Assembly (NCBI RefSeq): GCF_035083965.1
Contig: NC_089724.1
Coordinates: forward strand, 32,492,352-32,556,351
DNA: 64,000 nucleotides
Direction of reading: 5' to 3'
From: Branchiostoma lanceolatum
Taxonomy: Eukaryota; Chordata; Leptocardii; Amphioxiformes; Branchiostomatidae
The position numbers were made by a program, and so were the translations under genes. Under the pieces are notes generated by a model. The model saw only the letters and a program-made list of their open reading frames with translations, ran no database searches and was not told where the DNA came from. Every line of letters starts with the position of its first letter. Positions within the stretch are counted from its first letter, which is position 1. Shown here piece by piece: positions 22,673 through 62,280 of the stretch.

Positions 22673-25600
22673 ATGATGAAACAGGTGTTGCTGTTGGTCA
22701 GCTGCCTGGCCGTGAAAGGTATGTGCAGTGATAGCGCCACGTTTCGTAAAATCTCCTTGTTTTATACCACAAATAAGCCTGTGTATAACGTGGCGCTATG
22801 TTGAAAACGTCACAAACTTACATGTGCAGCATACCGAAACAACAGATAGTAAGACAAAAGGAAGACCTATACGTTCGGTGACACTCGGTAACAGTTTCTA
22901 GCAGACCTGTTTGGTTTTACAATGGCTAAACATTACCATATTCGTCTACCATATGTTCTGTTTATAATCGTTTTTCGCTGCTGCTACCGTTAGCTAGATA
23001 GCAATGCATGGCTGTGTGGGTATAGTGTTGGTATGCAGTGTAGCGTATTGCTGCCTTCGCCAAGAAGCGTATGCTTTCGGTGCCACAGCACAACTCGAGA
23101 AGCTGCGGACAGCACAACTCGAGAAGCTGCGGACAGCACAACTCGAGAAGCTGAGGATGGATTTTAATGATATTTGGAAGGCTGGAAGTGTTCGGGAAAA
23201 CGAAGGCCGAGTCTGATAACGGCCCCCTAGTGGCTTTGTAAGGTTCTGCAGCGGAACTTCTCGTTTCCTTCTTTTGTACGGATCTTCCCACATCCGTGGT
23301 ATTGCGAAGGTTTTTCGGATCCTTTATTTCCCATTTTATATTCCTGATTTATTTTCAAATACAGCTGCGAAACAATTCAACAAAGCAAAACAACACCACA
23401 CTATCTAACAATAAATGGCAGCAAATTCAATTATCATGAAATCTATGTTCCTATATAACTCATATCTAACGTTAAATTTACACGATGTACATGTAGGTAA
23501 CGATGGGATGTTGTGTAATTTTGTAATATTTTTTACCGTCTGTCAAAATTCTGCTTACTTGGATATATGCTTACTTCACGTCATCAGCGGAAAATAAATA
23601 CTATCTGGGCCATTCTGGGGTTTGCAATCCTTTTTTTGGTTTGGCATTTTTTTTAATGATCAAAAATGATTTCTGTGTTTGTGTTTAGAATTGAGTTGGT
23701 CGTAAAAAAAGGAGCCAGCGTTGATAAATTCCAAAGACCCAACCGTCACCACGAGAACGAAGCGGTGCAAAATAAAAATATAAAAATGCGAACTTGGCGA
23801 ACATGCAGCCAATCATTCATTGGTCGAACCGCTATTACCAGTCTATCATTGGTTAAACTGCTAATAGTGATGGACAGTCAGTATCGGTCTACTAGTTGGC
23901 TCAGCTGTTGGTCACACGCCTGTTTGTTTATCTGTCCATGAGTAGACGCCCTCATATCAACTCGTTTAGACACACAGTCGCATGTAGTTTGTACAGTATG
24001 GCGCCAAAACCATGCCCACTTCAATGACGTTATGAACACTATGGATCCTGACTGTCCACCACAATTAGCAGTTGAACCGATGACAGCGTGGTAATTATCA
24101 GATGACCAAAGAGAGAGTGGCTGCATGTGCGTTAATAAGGGCATCTTGGTTGGGCCTGCACTCGTCTTTCGGAAGGGACCTAAAATGGGGTCCCGTGTTC
24201 TAGGGGGCAACCCGAGCACCTTAAAGGGTACAACCCCTCCCTAAAACAATATACCCTGCTACAGAAACTACAAGGAAAGTTGGTAACCTATTGTCAGTGT
24301 TATAGAATATTTGTAGGATTGACCAAAGTAAGTAAGTAAGGATTGAACGACAAAAATGGAATGAAATTTGACGATTGTGTATCATATTGCCATGATTACT
24401 AGGGTATGTTTTGTCTGTTACATTATTTTCTGTTAGTTCGATTCGTGTTGCATGTAACATTTTCAATCTTATCAAGTTTGAAAAATCGAAACTTCTTATA
24501 TTTTCGGCACTCTCACATCCTGATGGTGTTATACATAAACAGTTTGTATATAGCCTTCGGTTGACGAAGATGCAATGACGACGTTTCTACATGTTTATAC
24601 GGTACTCTTTACAACAAATGAAGCTTTCTTGCAATCTTTAGCAATGCTTCAGGGGCGAGCCTAATAGCATGTATTTTCGATATTTGACAGGCTTTGCAGG
24701 ATGTCCTGATATGTGCCCGTTCAACTATAACCCTGTGTGCGGGTCGAATGGAGAGACATACAGTAACGAGTGTTCTCTGAAGGTGCATGCCTGCCAACTG
24801 GGCGACGACATGGAGCTCACAATGGTAAAGCTTATATTTAAATCTTGTTAGAAATATGAACATGGCATTGTACTGATGAATAATCTACCAAAACCAGGGA
24901 TAAACTCCACACATCAAAACGTAGAAATCGAATATAAACATAAAACATGCAAATATTTGACGTACATACAGCCTCTCTCATTGGCCGAACCGCTAATTGT
25001 CATGCTCAGTGCCATAAAATGATACCTTGATGGATAATTTTAGGAATGATGCACTAAGGCCCAAGTAGAAAATCATGGTTCCAATGTATGAAAATATGCC
25101 TAAAATTGCAGTATAACGTGTGTATATTTATTGTCTGAGAAAATCACTATTCGTAGGAGAATGTTTGGTAGGAGAAATTCATTTTTTTTAGCCTTTTAAG
25201 TCCATGCATGTCTTCCCACGTTTATATCTGATCCCAGGTATCCAAGGGGGAATGTCCAGAGATGGTTAGCCGCACTGAACCGGCCGTAGAGAACAGAAAT
25301 GTAAGTGTGTTGTTTTTTACCTCCATGAAAAACGTAGGTACTGTTTTGGGTGTGTATACTTACAGCCCGCATGGATTGTTATGATATTTGGCATGTATAC
25401 GTGGGGCCCTTGGTGTGTGACCTTGGGTACTGCAGCATAACTGTCGTTTTGTTTTCTTTTGTCCTGGACATGCTATTGTTTTTTTTTTGCCAAACGTGTG
25501 GTTGATCATGGTGTCCTGTATACTAGGCTATGTGCGTTGTTTATATGTGCTTGATGGTGTCCTATATCTCAGGCTGTGTGCGTTGTTTATGTGTGTTTGA

Positions 25601-28087
25601 TGGTGTCCTATATTCCAGACGGTGTGTGTTGTTTATGTGTGTTTGGTGGTGTCCTCTATCTATTGCAGGCTTCTTGCGTTGTTTATGTGTGTTTGATGGT
25701 GTCCTATATTACAGTCTCTGTGCGTTGTTTATGTGTGTTTGATATTGTCCTATATTCCAGGCTGTGTGCGTTTTTTTATGTGTGTTTGATGCCAGTGTCC
25801 TATATTACAGTTTGCGTGTGATGTTTGATAGTGTCCTACATTCCAGGCTGTGTATGTTGTTTATATGTGCTTGATGGTGTTCTATATTCTAGGACGTGTG
25901 TGGTGTTTATGTGTGCATGATGGTGTCCTATATTCCAGACTTTAGGCGTTGATTATGTGTGTTTGATGGTGTCCTATATTCCAGGCTGTACATATTGTTT
26001 ATGTGTGTTTGATGGTGTTCTATATTACAGTCTCTGTGCGTTGTTTATGTGTGTTTGATATTGTCCTATATTCCAGGATGCGTGTGTTGTTTATGTGTGT
26101 TTGAATGATGGTGTCCTATATTCCAGGCTGTGTATGCTGTTTATATTATGTGCTTGATGGTGTTCTATTTTCCAGGATGTGTGTGTTGTTTATGTGTGTT
26201 TGATGGTGTCCTATATTCCAGACTGTAGGCCGCGGTTGATTATGTGTGCTTGATGGTCTCCCATATTCCAGGCTTTGTGTGCTGTTTTTAATGTATATTT
26301 GGTGGTGTCTTACATTCCTGGCTTTTTGCGTTGTTTATGTGTGTTTGATGGTATCCTATATTCCAGGCTTTGTGTGTTGTTTATGTGTGTTTGGTGGTGT
26401 CTTATATTCCAGGCCGTGTGTGTGGCTGGGAGGCGCGGCTGTCCCAGGATCTACAAGCCCGTGTGCGGGTCCGACAAGCACACCTACCCCAACGAGTGTG
26501 AGCTGTGCCGGAAAATGTCGGTCAGTAAAGTTGCTTTCGTTCAACGGCAGTGACCAGGCATCAGATGTATATATTTTCATTCGTTACCTTCGCCGAAAAG
26601 GTTATATTATCGGTTACACCAGCTGCGGAGTGGGTCTGTATGTATGTCAAGAGTACAACTCGAGAAACCTTTGATGGATCTTCGTGATTTTTGGTAGGTT
26701 ACCAGCGGTTATAAGAACGAAGGTCAAGTTCGAAAATAGTTCCCCTGCGTTTTCCTACAGTGCTGCAGTGGACTTTGTATGTTTGTGTGTTTGTATGTAG
26801 ACAATATAACTCAAGGAACTGTTGATGGATCTGCATGATTTTGGTGGGTGTGTAGCGATTGTGGAAACGGAGATCAAGTTTAAAAATGGGTCACCTGGCG
26901 TTTTCCTACGGTACTGCAGCGGGCTGTGTATGTATGCGTATTTGTATGTAGACAGGATAGCTCGAAGAGCTGTTGATGGTTGTGCATGATATTTAGTAGA
27001 TGGGTAGGTTTCTTGAAAGGGAAGGTCAAGTTCGATAATGGGCCTTCTAGCGGGCCCCTTAGGTACTGCAGCGTAGCTTCAAAGTTTGAGGTCAAATTTT
27101 CTGCAAGTGATACGGTCATGATTTTTGTGTGGTAGATAGTTCATGCCACATTAAGTAAGTTGTGCATGTTTGGGTCCCCTAGCAGCTTGTTTGGAACTGC
27201 AGTAGGTGTTTTTAATTTATTTGTTTTGACCTTCGGACATGAATAACTAGAAATTGGGGTCGACGGATCGTCTTGATTTATGGTATGTAGATAGCTTGAT
27301 TGATGCTTTACATGATCGAATACTAATCATGCGAATCAGGAGCTAATTTGCATAATTACCAAGGAAAGTTTATAAATCCGCTGCATTTCATAATAGGACT
27401 CTCAAACATGTGACATATGTAACTGAATAAGAGAGCGGTATCGATAGATATCAATAATGCAAATAGCTACCTTATTTGCATAAGAAATTAGAAAGTACTT
27501 AAATACCATGGTGGTAAATGATTGGAATTTCATTCTCATAGCATTAGGAAGCTACGTAAAGGTGAACATTATCAGACATAAATCATGCATGACAGGGCCT
27601 CATTAACATAACTTATAAGGAAATTTCTACAGATTTTTAAAGTCGTGGGTAAAGGCACTCTCCATAATAAGCCTTGATTATTTGGCGAAGGTACATGTAA
27701 TGTGTTCGTGGAACTCTAGTTCGTTCATTCATTCATTCTTATTATCATCTTTCACCTACTTTATTCTTTATGCCTCCTTCAGGAGAGCATAATCGTGATA
27801 TTCTAAATGAAAATATTACATGCAGCCGTTATCTCAATGGTTGAACTGCTAATTGTGATGGACAGTTAGGATCAGTCTGTTGAAGAAGTGTCCAAGTATT
27901 CAAGTCCAGACCAGCACAGCTGTGAGCAATGTCCGTTCTACGTAACGTAATCAACCCCCCTCTCCCTTCCCAGGAGGCCGCAGTGAGGACGGAGATCCGA
28001 ATCCGCCATGAGGGTGAGTGTACACCTGCGGAGACTGGAGAGGATGCACAGGCACGTGGCAGCAAGGCAGGCGGCAGGCAGCTGTAG
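22673..28087 (+). CDS. Secreted two-domain Kazal-type serine protease inhibitor, 154 aa
   Basis: Five exons join in phase: 22673-22718, 24691-24824, 25238-25300, 26413-26520, 27974-28087 (465 nt with TAG). Exon 1 encodes a hydrophobic signal peptide ([16 protein letters not shown]). Domain 1 has all six cysteines, CPDMC, PVCG, NEC, HAC and GEC, over exons 2-3. Domain 2 has [17 protein letters not shown] and HEGEC, over exons 4-5. Each has the hallmark PVCGS-x4-TY-x-NEC. By Kazal convention the P1 residue is Phe in domain 1 (C-P-F) and Arg in domain 2 (C-P-R), which suggests chymotrypsin-like and trypsin-like targets. The sixth Cys of domain 2 requires reading through a GTGAGT at 28014, so the last exon is taken as terminal. 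A short basic tail follows (SKAGGRQL). Exon 2 could instead start at 24700. Confidence 0.88.
22980..23290 (-). repeat. Composite repeat fragment with a 21-bp triplication
   Basis: The sequence carries three exact 21-bp units (GCACAACTCGAGAAGCTGCGG type, 23087-23151) followed by the GGCCCCCTAGTGGCTTTGTA and CTGCAGCGGAACTTCTCG block of the composite family. It lies in the first Kazal intron. Confidence 0.6.
24160..24300. repeat. Interspersed SINE-like repeat, copy 1
   Basis: This copy shares GTCTTTCGGAAGGGAC, ATGGGGTCCCGTGTT, the CCTTAAAGGG core and TACCCTGCTAC-GAAAC-AC-AGGAAA with copies at 32520-32695, 42565-42670 and, in reverse, 12465-12550. Four dispersed copies of one sequence within 64 kb, three of them in introns, indicate a transposed short element. 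It lies in the first Kazal intron. Confidence 0.65.
25325..25490 (-). repeat. Composite repeat fragment next to Kazal exon 3
   Basis: It contains CTCCATGAAAAACG, GATTGTTATGATATTTGGCA, GGGGCCCTTGGTGTGTGACC and TTGTCCTGGACATGCTATTG, all shared with the copy at 59630-59790. It begins about 20 bp after the exon 3 donor and runs up to the 46-bp minisatellite. Confidence 0.6.
25497..26425 (+). repeat. 46-bp minisatellite of splice-acceptor-bearing units in a Kazal intron
   Basis: About 20 imperfect tandem units of roughly 46 bp fill the intron before Kazal exon 4. Each reads approximately GGTGTCCTATATTCCAG followed by a GT-rich stretch (TGTTTATGTGTGTTTGATG). Nearly every unit therefore carries a 3' splice-site-like TATATTCCAG or TATATTACAG. 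The last unit supplies the acceptor at 26411-26412 that is used for exon 4 in this gene model. Confidence 0.9.
26577..27715 (-). repeat. Composite repeat copies in the last Kazal intron
   Basis: Three diverged units of about 120-140 bp (each with ACTCGA or ACTCAAGGAAC, TGATGGAT, then TACTGCAGCG-GC) are followed by the AT-rich TTTGCATAA part. The stretch opens ACCTTCGCCGAAAAGG near 26586 and closes TTTGGCGAAGGTAC near 27675, so the ends form a short inverted repeat. Confidence 0.65.
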
Positions 28088-28445
28088 ATGGCCAGGTGCA
28101 ACAGCTGGTGTTGGAGTAAACCAACAGTCGTCTTCAGTAAAATAATGATACAAATCATGACTAATTACAACACTTCCGTTTAATGTCAAGACCATTTCAG
28201 CTGGAAACCTAGAAAACACCACAGTCGCACAGTTGTAGCATGTGCATGTTCTCGTAAGACTGAGCCAACTGGCTGTTTCAATTTCACAGCTGTCAATTAT
28301 GAATAAAAATACTACTGTCTGCAATTTCTTGTTTTGCTTCGGCCCTGGCTTCTCGTTATGTTTCTCATAATATATCAATGCCATATAAAAAAAATCACAT
28401 CTGTTTAGAGTATTTCATCCTAACACAAGACTGCTAAATGTTTAC

Positions 28446-28998
28446 CTGTGTGTGTATGGTGTTCAGCACCGAGGACAGGTCGTTTACCTGTTTGCGGGTG
28501 GTGTTCAGCACCAAGGACAGGTGTGTTGGTATTCAGCACCAGCGACAGAGATGTTTGCCTGTGTGTGGATGGTGTTTAGCACCAAGGACAGGTCGTTTAC
28601 CTGTTTGTGGGTGGTGTTCAGCACCAAGGACAGATGTGTTGGTATTCAGTAGCAGAGATGTTTGCCTGTGTGGATGGTGTTCAGCACCAGGGACAGGTGT
28701 GTTTGCCTGTGTGTGGATGGTGTTCAGCACCAAGGACAGCTGTATTTGCCTGTGTTTGGATGGTGTTCAGCACCGGGGACAGGTGCGTTCTGTATAGACG
28801 GTGTTCAGCACCAGGAACAGGTGTTTGCCTGTATATGGATGGTGTTCAGCACAGGGACAGGTGTCTTTAGCTGTGTTCAGGGACAGGTGTGTTTGCTATT
28901 GTGTAAACGGTGTTCCACACCAGGGACAGGTGTGTTTGCTTGTGTGTGAACGGTGTCCATCTCAGGGACAGGTGTGTTTACTTGTGTTCGGGGACAGG
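28446..28998 (+). repeat. 43-bp minisatellite downstream of the Kazal gene
   Basis: About 12 imperfect copies of a unit near 43 bp, containing GGTGTTCAGCACCAAGGACA followed by GGTGTGTTTGCCTGTGTG. It begins about 360 bp after the Kazal stop codon. It opens several overlapping frames that reflect the repeat, not coding selection. The units differ in length and some are truncated. Confidence 0.9.
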
Positions 28999-28999
28999 T

Positions 29000-31392
29000 A
29001 GCTTCAGCCGGATCCGGCAAAGGTCAACGCGATTAAGGAGATGAAATAAACCTAAGACATTACCCAAGGAAGGTGACAGCTTTTTGTAAAAGCGCTTGTT
29101 TCTTGTGTTATAAAAAAAGACAGATAATATTTTCCTTCACACCAAACATGTTCTTGCACATGATATTGCAGAAGTTGACAACACTGGTTACAACCTATGC
29201 TTCTCATATATAACAAAATAAAGATTACTGCAGTTTTGGGCATGTCTTGATTAATATATTGCACTGTACATTCAGTATATCTGGATTATGATAAATACAT
29301 AATATATAATTCTATACTATGATGATGTCGAAGTGAAACAATGGAAGAGTTTTGTGGGTCAACATCCTGCAATCATCTATCTATGTATAATATCTAATAA
29401 AATCATATTTTGGCAAATACTGCACTGCTGGGAAAATATTGATGAAATCTGCTGACATTCAATATCTCATCTATTTACACTGACAACAGTAAAATATTGT
29501 CCCTGAACATTCCAAAATAAATCATCATTCCATCTCTAGGCTGCAATTCTTAATAGACCAATCCAATAGTCCCACCCACCTGCCTCAAAACGTAGAAATG
29601 CAAATATTTGATGCACATGCAGCAACTCTCTCATTGGTTGAACCTCTAATTGCCATTCTCTCATTGGTTGAACTACTAATTGTGATGTACAGTCAGAATC
29701 GGTCTATAGTATAATAGCTACATGTAACTATGGTTTTACACTGGTAGCATTGGACTGCTATTAACTGGTATAAGGTAAAGGAATTTTTACCAATATCAAA
29801 TGTACATGTACCTCTCTCTTCCACTTTGAGTCTCAGTTAGCTTCTCTCATCTATAAAACCAAGCTCAGGTAGCCCAACTACATTGTAATTTCAGTACATT
29901 TTACATTGCATATGACCATGATCCATTCTATACTGAACCACTATACATACACTGTTACTTTAGTTGTAAGCATTTGCTTAACAACAGGTACTTTCACATT
30001 TCAAAGGGTACACTTTGATACATTGCAGTTGAGAAGTAACATCGTACTAAAAAAACAAACCTCACAAGGCATAATTTTCAACTATTTGATGCTACCGGGG
30101 TAGTTTACTAATGTATTTGTTGGCAATGTCCTTTTCTGTACATCACAACTGTGAGTATACAGCATTATGTACCTTGCTTTTTAGTTCTATTTTTTGGCAA
30201 CACCTTAGATGCGAGCCAAATGGCTATTGGATATGGGTTGTATCACCTGGTACTTGAGGTAGTCTTCCTGAACAATACATGTATGTAACCTGGCTATGTT
30301 TGCACATTTCATTACTACCATCATACACTGTATCTCATATCCTGCCCATTGCCCTATTTCAACATCTGCAAAAACTCCATTGTATTTCAACACTTAAGAG
30401 TAGATATTGCAAGATGTCCATCTTACATACAGAAAATACAATTGCAAATCTTGCATTTATCTACAGTACAGGCCTTTACAAACTTCAGTTCCGCATACAC
30501 ATGGAATGTATTGCTTATGGGTACATCATTTAAGAATAATCTGCTGAGCATGCTTTAATTCATATCAAGTGGATGAGACTATATATGTATATACAGATGC
30601 AACTAAAAACATCACTGATAGTGATACATGTATGTAATGAAACATGAATAACTTGAAAGGTAATATTTGCAAGCAAATACATGTTTACCTTCACACGGTC
30701 TAGCCTAACAAACTCTTGCTTTGTATATTCTTACTCAAACACATTCATATCCTATATTGTTCACAGCAATGTCTGGTTAATGAGATAAATATTCTGCTAT
30801 AAGCTAAATTGATACAAGGAATATTAAATCAATCAAAGCACTGCGCTCTTTAATGATGTCAATATCATGTCACAGAATCTAATAAACAAAACTGATTAGA
30901 AGTTGGTACAGAAGCCAAACTTGTCATAGATAATGATAGAGGACAACTTTCAGAATTCTGTTGTAAGCTACTATCTGCCTGACTAAATTAATCATTATGG
31001 TATGTCTCTATCTGCAGGTGACATTAAAGGGAAAAACTTGCTAACCTTGTTAACAGCTGATTAGAAAGCCATTCTACAGTGGAGGTGGAACATTTGGCTG
31101 AAGACCTTAACCCTAGTCCAAACCCTAGCAATAGCCCAAAACCTAGTCCTAATGCTAAACCTATAACCCCAAGCCCTAGACCTCACCCTAGCCCTAGCCC
31201 CTAACCATGAGCCTAAGTCTTACACAAGCCAAGATATCCCTCCAACAGTCTAGCAGACAGATGCAAATGTATTGTGTACTGGGAATGTGTATCTGGCAGG
31301 TCTCAGATTATTCTTATACAGCAAAGCACAATTACCAAGGTCTAAAGCCATTTTAAGATATTGCAAATCTCTACAACTGCAAAATGTCCCGT
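29000..31392. other. Intergenic region between the Kazal gene and the fusion gene
   Basis: AT-rich sequence with no convincing exon. It includes a partial repeat at 30188-30225 and the CCCTAG-like array. The 3' untranslated region of the minus-strand gene should occupy its right end, but no clear polyadenylation signal was fixed by eye. Confidence 0.5.
31092..31206 (+). repeat. Degenerate CCCTAG/CCCTAA-like array
   Basis: About 115 bp of variant hexamer-like units (AACCCTAG, AACCTAG, CACCCTAGCCCTAGCCCC), about 190 bp past the actin stop codon. It resembles interstitial telomere-type sequence but is too irregular to be a real telomere track. Confidence 0.5.
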
Positions 31393-59217
<27,825 letters not shown>

Positions 59218-59376
59218 TCTGTAGTTGTTGAACTGTTATGTCAAACCATCTGTAGTGTGGTAAGAGATCGGATAGTGAAGATAGAGGCAAAATAAAGAAG
59301 CGCCTAAGGCTTCCAACGGAGCAAGAAAGTGGCCATGATGGCTCATGAATAATGAATGAGGTGGTCTTTAGCGTCG

Positions 59377-59384
59377 TGACGTCA
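59377..59384. promoter_or_regulatory. Perfect CRE palindrome upstream of the fusion gene
   Basis: TGACGTCA lies about 160 bp upstream of the ATG of the Sec14-spectrin-actin gene, in a stretch free of long repeats on the gene side. CREB/ATF-type proteins bind this octamer in animals. A TG microsatellite begins about 90 bp further out. No TATA box was evident. Function is inferred from position only. Confidence 0.4.
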
Positions 59385-59454
59385 CAGCCCTTGGGGAATA
59401 CCTGTGGAACTGAAAAGGGGTGCAAATGTTCGCGAGGAATTAATTCTAATCATC

Positions 59455-59511
59455 TCCATGAAAATGGAGATATAGTTTTGTGTGTGTGTGTGTGTGTGCG
59501 TGTGTGTGTGC

Positions 59512-59556
<45 letters not shown>

Positions 59557-60125
59557 TGTGTGTGTGTCTGTCTGTGTGTCTGTCTGTGTGTTTGTGTTTC
59601 CGGACTTCTGTTGTCAGCATAACTCAAGAACTTCTTGATGGATTACGATGATATTTGGTATGTGGGCGGGTGTTATCAAGCAGAAAATCTAGGTCGATTT
59701 TGGGCCCCCTGGTATGTGACCTTGGTACTGCAGCAGAACTTCCGTTTTTGTATCTTTTGACCTGGGCGTGCTATGGTCTTGATTTTTTGGTGACAGTTAG
59801 CTAACTTATTTTGCATGATTAATGAGGAAAAGCTACATTTCAAAATTTTCCATCATAGGACTCAAATACATGTAACATATGTAGTTTATTGAAGGTGGAG
59901 CATTAACAGATATCAATTATGCAAATGAACTCCTTATTTGCATAGTTAATGCAAAAGTGTCATAATTCTTCTAAGTGGTAAATGATAGGACTGTTAACAT
60001 TGTGACATTGTGTAAGTCAGTTAAAGGTGTATATGGCCAAGCATAGATTATGCAAATGTCAAAGTCATTTGCATAATCAAAATATTTCATGGAGATCTGA
60101 GATCTCTGAACTCTTGTTTAGTGGA
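59455..60125 (-). repeat. Composite interspersed repeat copy upstream of the fusion gene
   Basis: In reverse orientation it shows the CTCCATGAAAATGGAG hairpin at 59455-59470, a long (TG)n tract at 59479-59600, the TAACTCAAGAACTTCTTGAT and CTGCAGCAGAACTTC block, then the AT-rich part with TATGCAAAT motifs. It ends CTGAACTCTTGTTTA. It begins about 240 bp upstream of the gene's ATG. Confidence 0.75.
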
Positions 60126-61680
60126 GTGTTGGCGGTGGCTTGAAGTTCACGGTTAAAACAGCAATGGGGTTGATATCTCTGATTCATATCCCCGATGCGT
60201 GTAGACAAAACATCACTGTTAACATTTCCGTCAAGCGAGAAAAAGCCGAATCTATAATTACTTAACTAAACTCAACGCAAAAGGTTTGGAAACTTAGGAT
60301 ATATTTCTTTCCACTTGCGCATTGGACGGAGATGGGCGGGGCTGTGGGTGCAAACGCTTGTATCTATCAAAAGTTCAGCACCAAGGAAAGGTCGCTCGCT
60401 TCTTTGTGGACAGCTGGCCTCATTGAATCTTTTTAGTCGTATGCTAGATGGCGGATCATTATTTGGACAAACGTCCGTCAGAAGCGAAAGATCTTCTGAT
60501 AGCGCCATATAGTTGGTTATGTTAGATTTATGTTAATGATGTCAGTTAGATGACACCATGTTAGGATCACGTGTTCACGGTGTTCCTCATTCCGTCGCCA
60601 TCTGGGAATCCGCCACGGTTGTGTGTGAATAAAGCTCCCGAGTTGAACCCTGCGTCCGAGTCGCTCGCTAGTGCGTATAGCGCCCTTGGCCACTTACTGG
60701 CGAAGAGCAACGTTATGTTCATGGATCAAAAGCGTCCCCTGTCAACCCTTACCATAACTTCAATGTCTACTGTGGAAGAGCCCCGGTCTGGATGGAACCT
60801 CAGGTGATACGAGATATATGTATGTATGTATGCATGTATGTGGTTGATCAGAATAACTCAAGAACGTATGGATGGATTGTGCAAATGATGACATTTTGTA
60901 TTTGCTTAGGTCTTGTATCGAATAAACTATTAATATCCCCGGCGACTCTCCGGCGGACGCCTTTTTCACCATATAACGCACTTTGTCATTAAAAATCGAA
61001 ACTTTTCGCTCAAACCAGACTTAGAACACGTTATAAAGTTGTTTTACACCATTTCCCGTCGAGATCTGCAAGTTTGTAAAACAAAGTTACTACCCCGTTT
61101 TTTTTCGCCTAAAAGGTGTTTCTAAGGCCTTCTGACAAGCTATGGTCATGATTTGAGATGGTAGATGGAGAGGAAGTGACATAACTTTAGTTACTATAGT
61201 TAACATTACTATTGCAAACGAGAGCTTTTTTATCTTAATAAAAAAAAGACACTTATAACCTTAGACTCTCCTCGCCAATTATTATTTTTTGGCCAATTTC
61301 TTCTACGATCCATACCCCCGTAGGAAGGCCTGTTGGAGGCTATAGTACCTATAGTTGTCACAACAAGGCACCGTGTGATCACAGCACGCTCAAAGTACCG
61401 TGGGATCGAATCTTATCGGAAATACACAATGTTTGTGTTTGGATCGTTCTCATTGTAATGTACACAAATGTTATCGCCAGTCTTTTCAAAAGTTCTATTA
61501 AGAATGGGCAGTGAAGCATTTCAAAGCACGTCCGCACTTTCGTTTCAACACCTACTCTGATAACTTTGTACAAAGCCATATTTCTCCACATATCATATAT
61601 GCATGTACTGTCTGGCACTCTGTACAAACTACAAATTTACAAGGATGAAAAACCGAGCCGGAAAGTACGTGCCCCGTACC
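60126..61680. other. Intergenic region upstream of the fusion gene
   Basis: No gene was recognised. 60540-60660 has an AATAAAG inside a GC-richer stretch reminiscent of an LTR or LINE terminus, without matching repeats in the window. Other frames lack family resemblance. Confidence 0.4.
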
Positions 61681-61689
61681 TAACTCCAT

Positions 61690-62280
61690 CGTCGAAAGTT
61701 CACTCATGTCTGGGATGGAAAGATATATAAAGTCAATACATAAGCACCACAAAGCCCTAGTGGTACACAAGGCCTTGAACAATCGGTTACCGTCCTACAT
61801 ACGCCGAATGTTCACCTACTGCAGGGACAGAGCCACCAGGATCACCAGACTAAGTGCTTCAGACCTCCTAGTGGTACCCATGCCCTTGAGAGAGGTATAC
61901 AGGAGGTCCCTAGCCTACTCTGGTTCGCTTATCTGGAACTCACTACCGCAGGACGCTAGGGCAGCATCTTCTCTTTCAGCCTTCAAAACACCATCGCCAC
62001 AGTAGCTGACCCTTATCGAACGATTATGGACATAATAACTTGAGGAATTATTATTTGTTACTATTATTTATTCATTATTGATCTATTCTTTGTATTATTG
62101 ATATAATTTTAAGTCACCTTGGTTGACCAAGTATTAGTTATCTATTGTTATGTTGACCCCTTGACATGCCTACATCTCGACCTCTATGAAAAGCTAGCGG
62201 CTCTGATGGCCGAATGGAGCATTTGCGAGACTAAATAAAGGCACAAATAAACAAATAAACAAACAAACAAACAAACAAGC
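61690..62280 (+). mobile_element. 3' end of a truncated LINE
   Basis: The frame 61706-62005 encodes the typical C-terminal tail of a LINE protein (LNNRLPSYIRRMFTYC, then LAYSGSLIWNSLPQDARAAS, then LSAFK). A 3' untranslated stretch follows, ending in AATAAAGGCAC and an (AAAC)n/(AAAT)n tail at 62235-62278. The RT core is missing, so it is a dead 5'-truncated copy. Confidence 0.82.

Noticed and set aside
25530..26674. Open frames with [18 protein letters not shown] repeats before Kazal exon 4
   Set aside because: They are translations of the 46-bp minisatellite. All frames stay open because the unit lacks stops; only the last unit borders a real exon.
25497..29000. Regular repeats considered as a CRISPR array
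   Set aside because: The repeats are contiguous with no unique spacers, lie in a eukaryotic gene, and have no cas genes nearby.
28438..29001. Overlapping frames with WMVFSTKDR-type repeats
   Set aside because: They are produced by the 43-bp minisatellite, are present on both strands and in several frames, and carry no domain.
59352..59651. Frames over the TG/CA microsatellite upstream of the fusion gene
   Set aside because: This is simple-sequence translation with no selection signal.
60540..60660. LTR-like end with AATAAAG
   Set aside because: No matching second LTR, primer-binding site or polypurine tract was found, so it cannot be supported.
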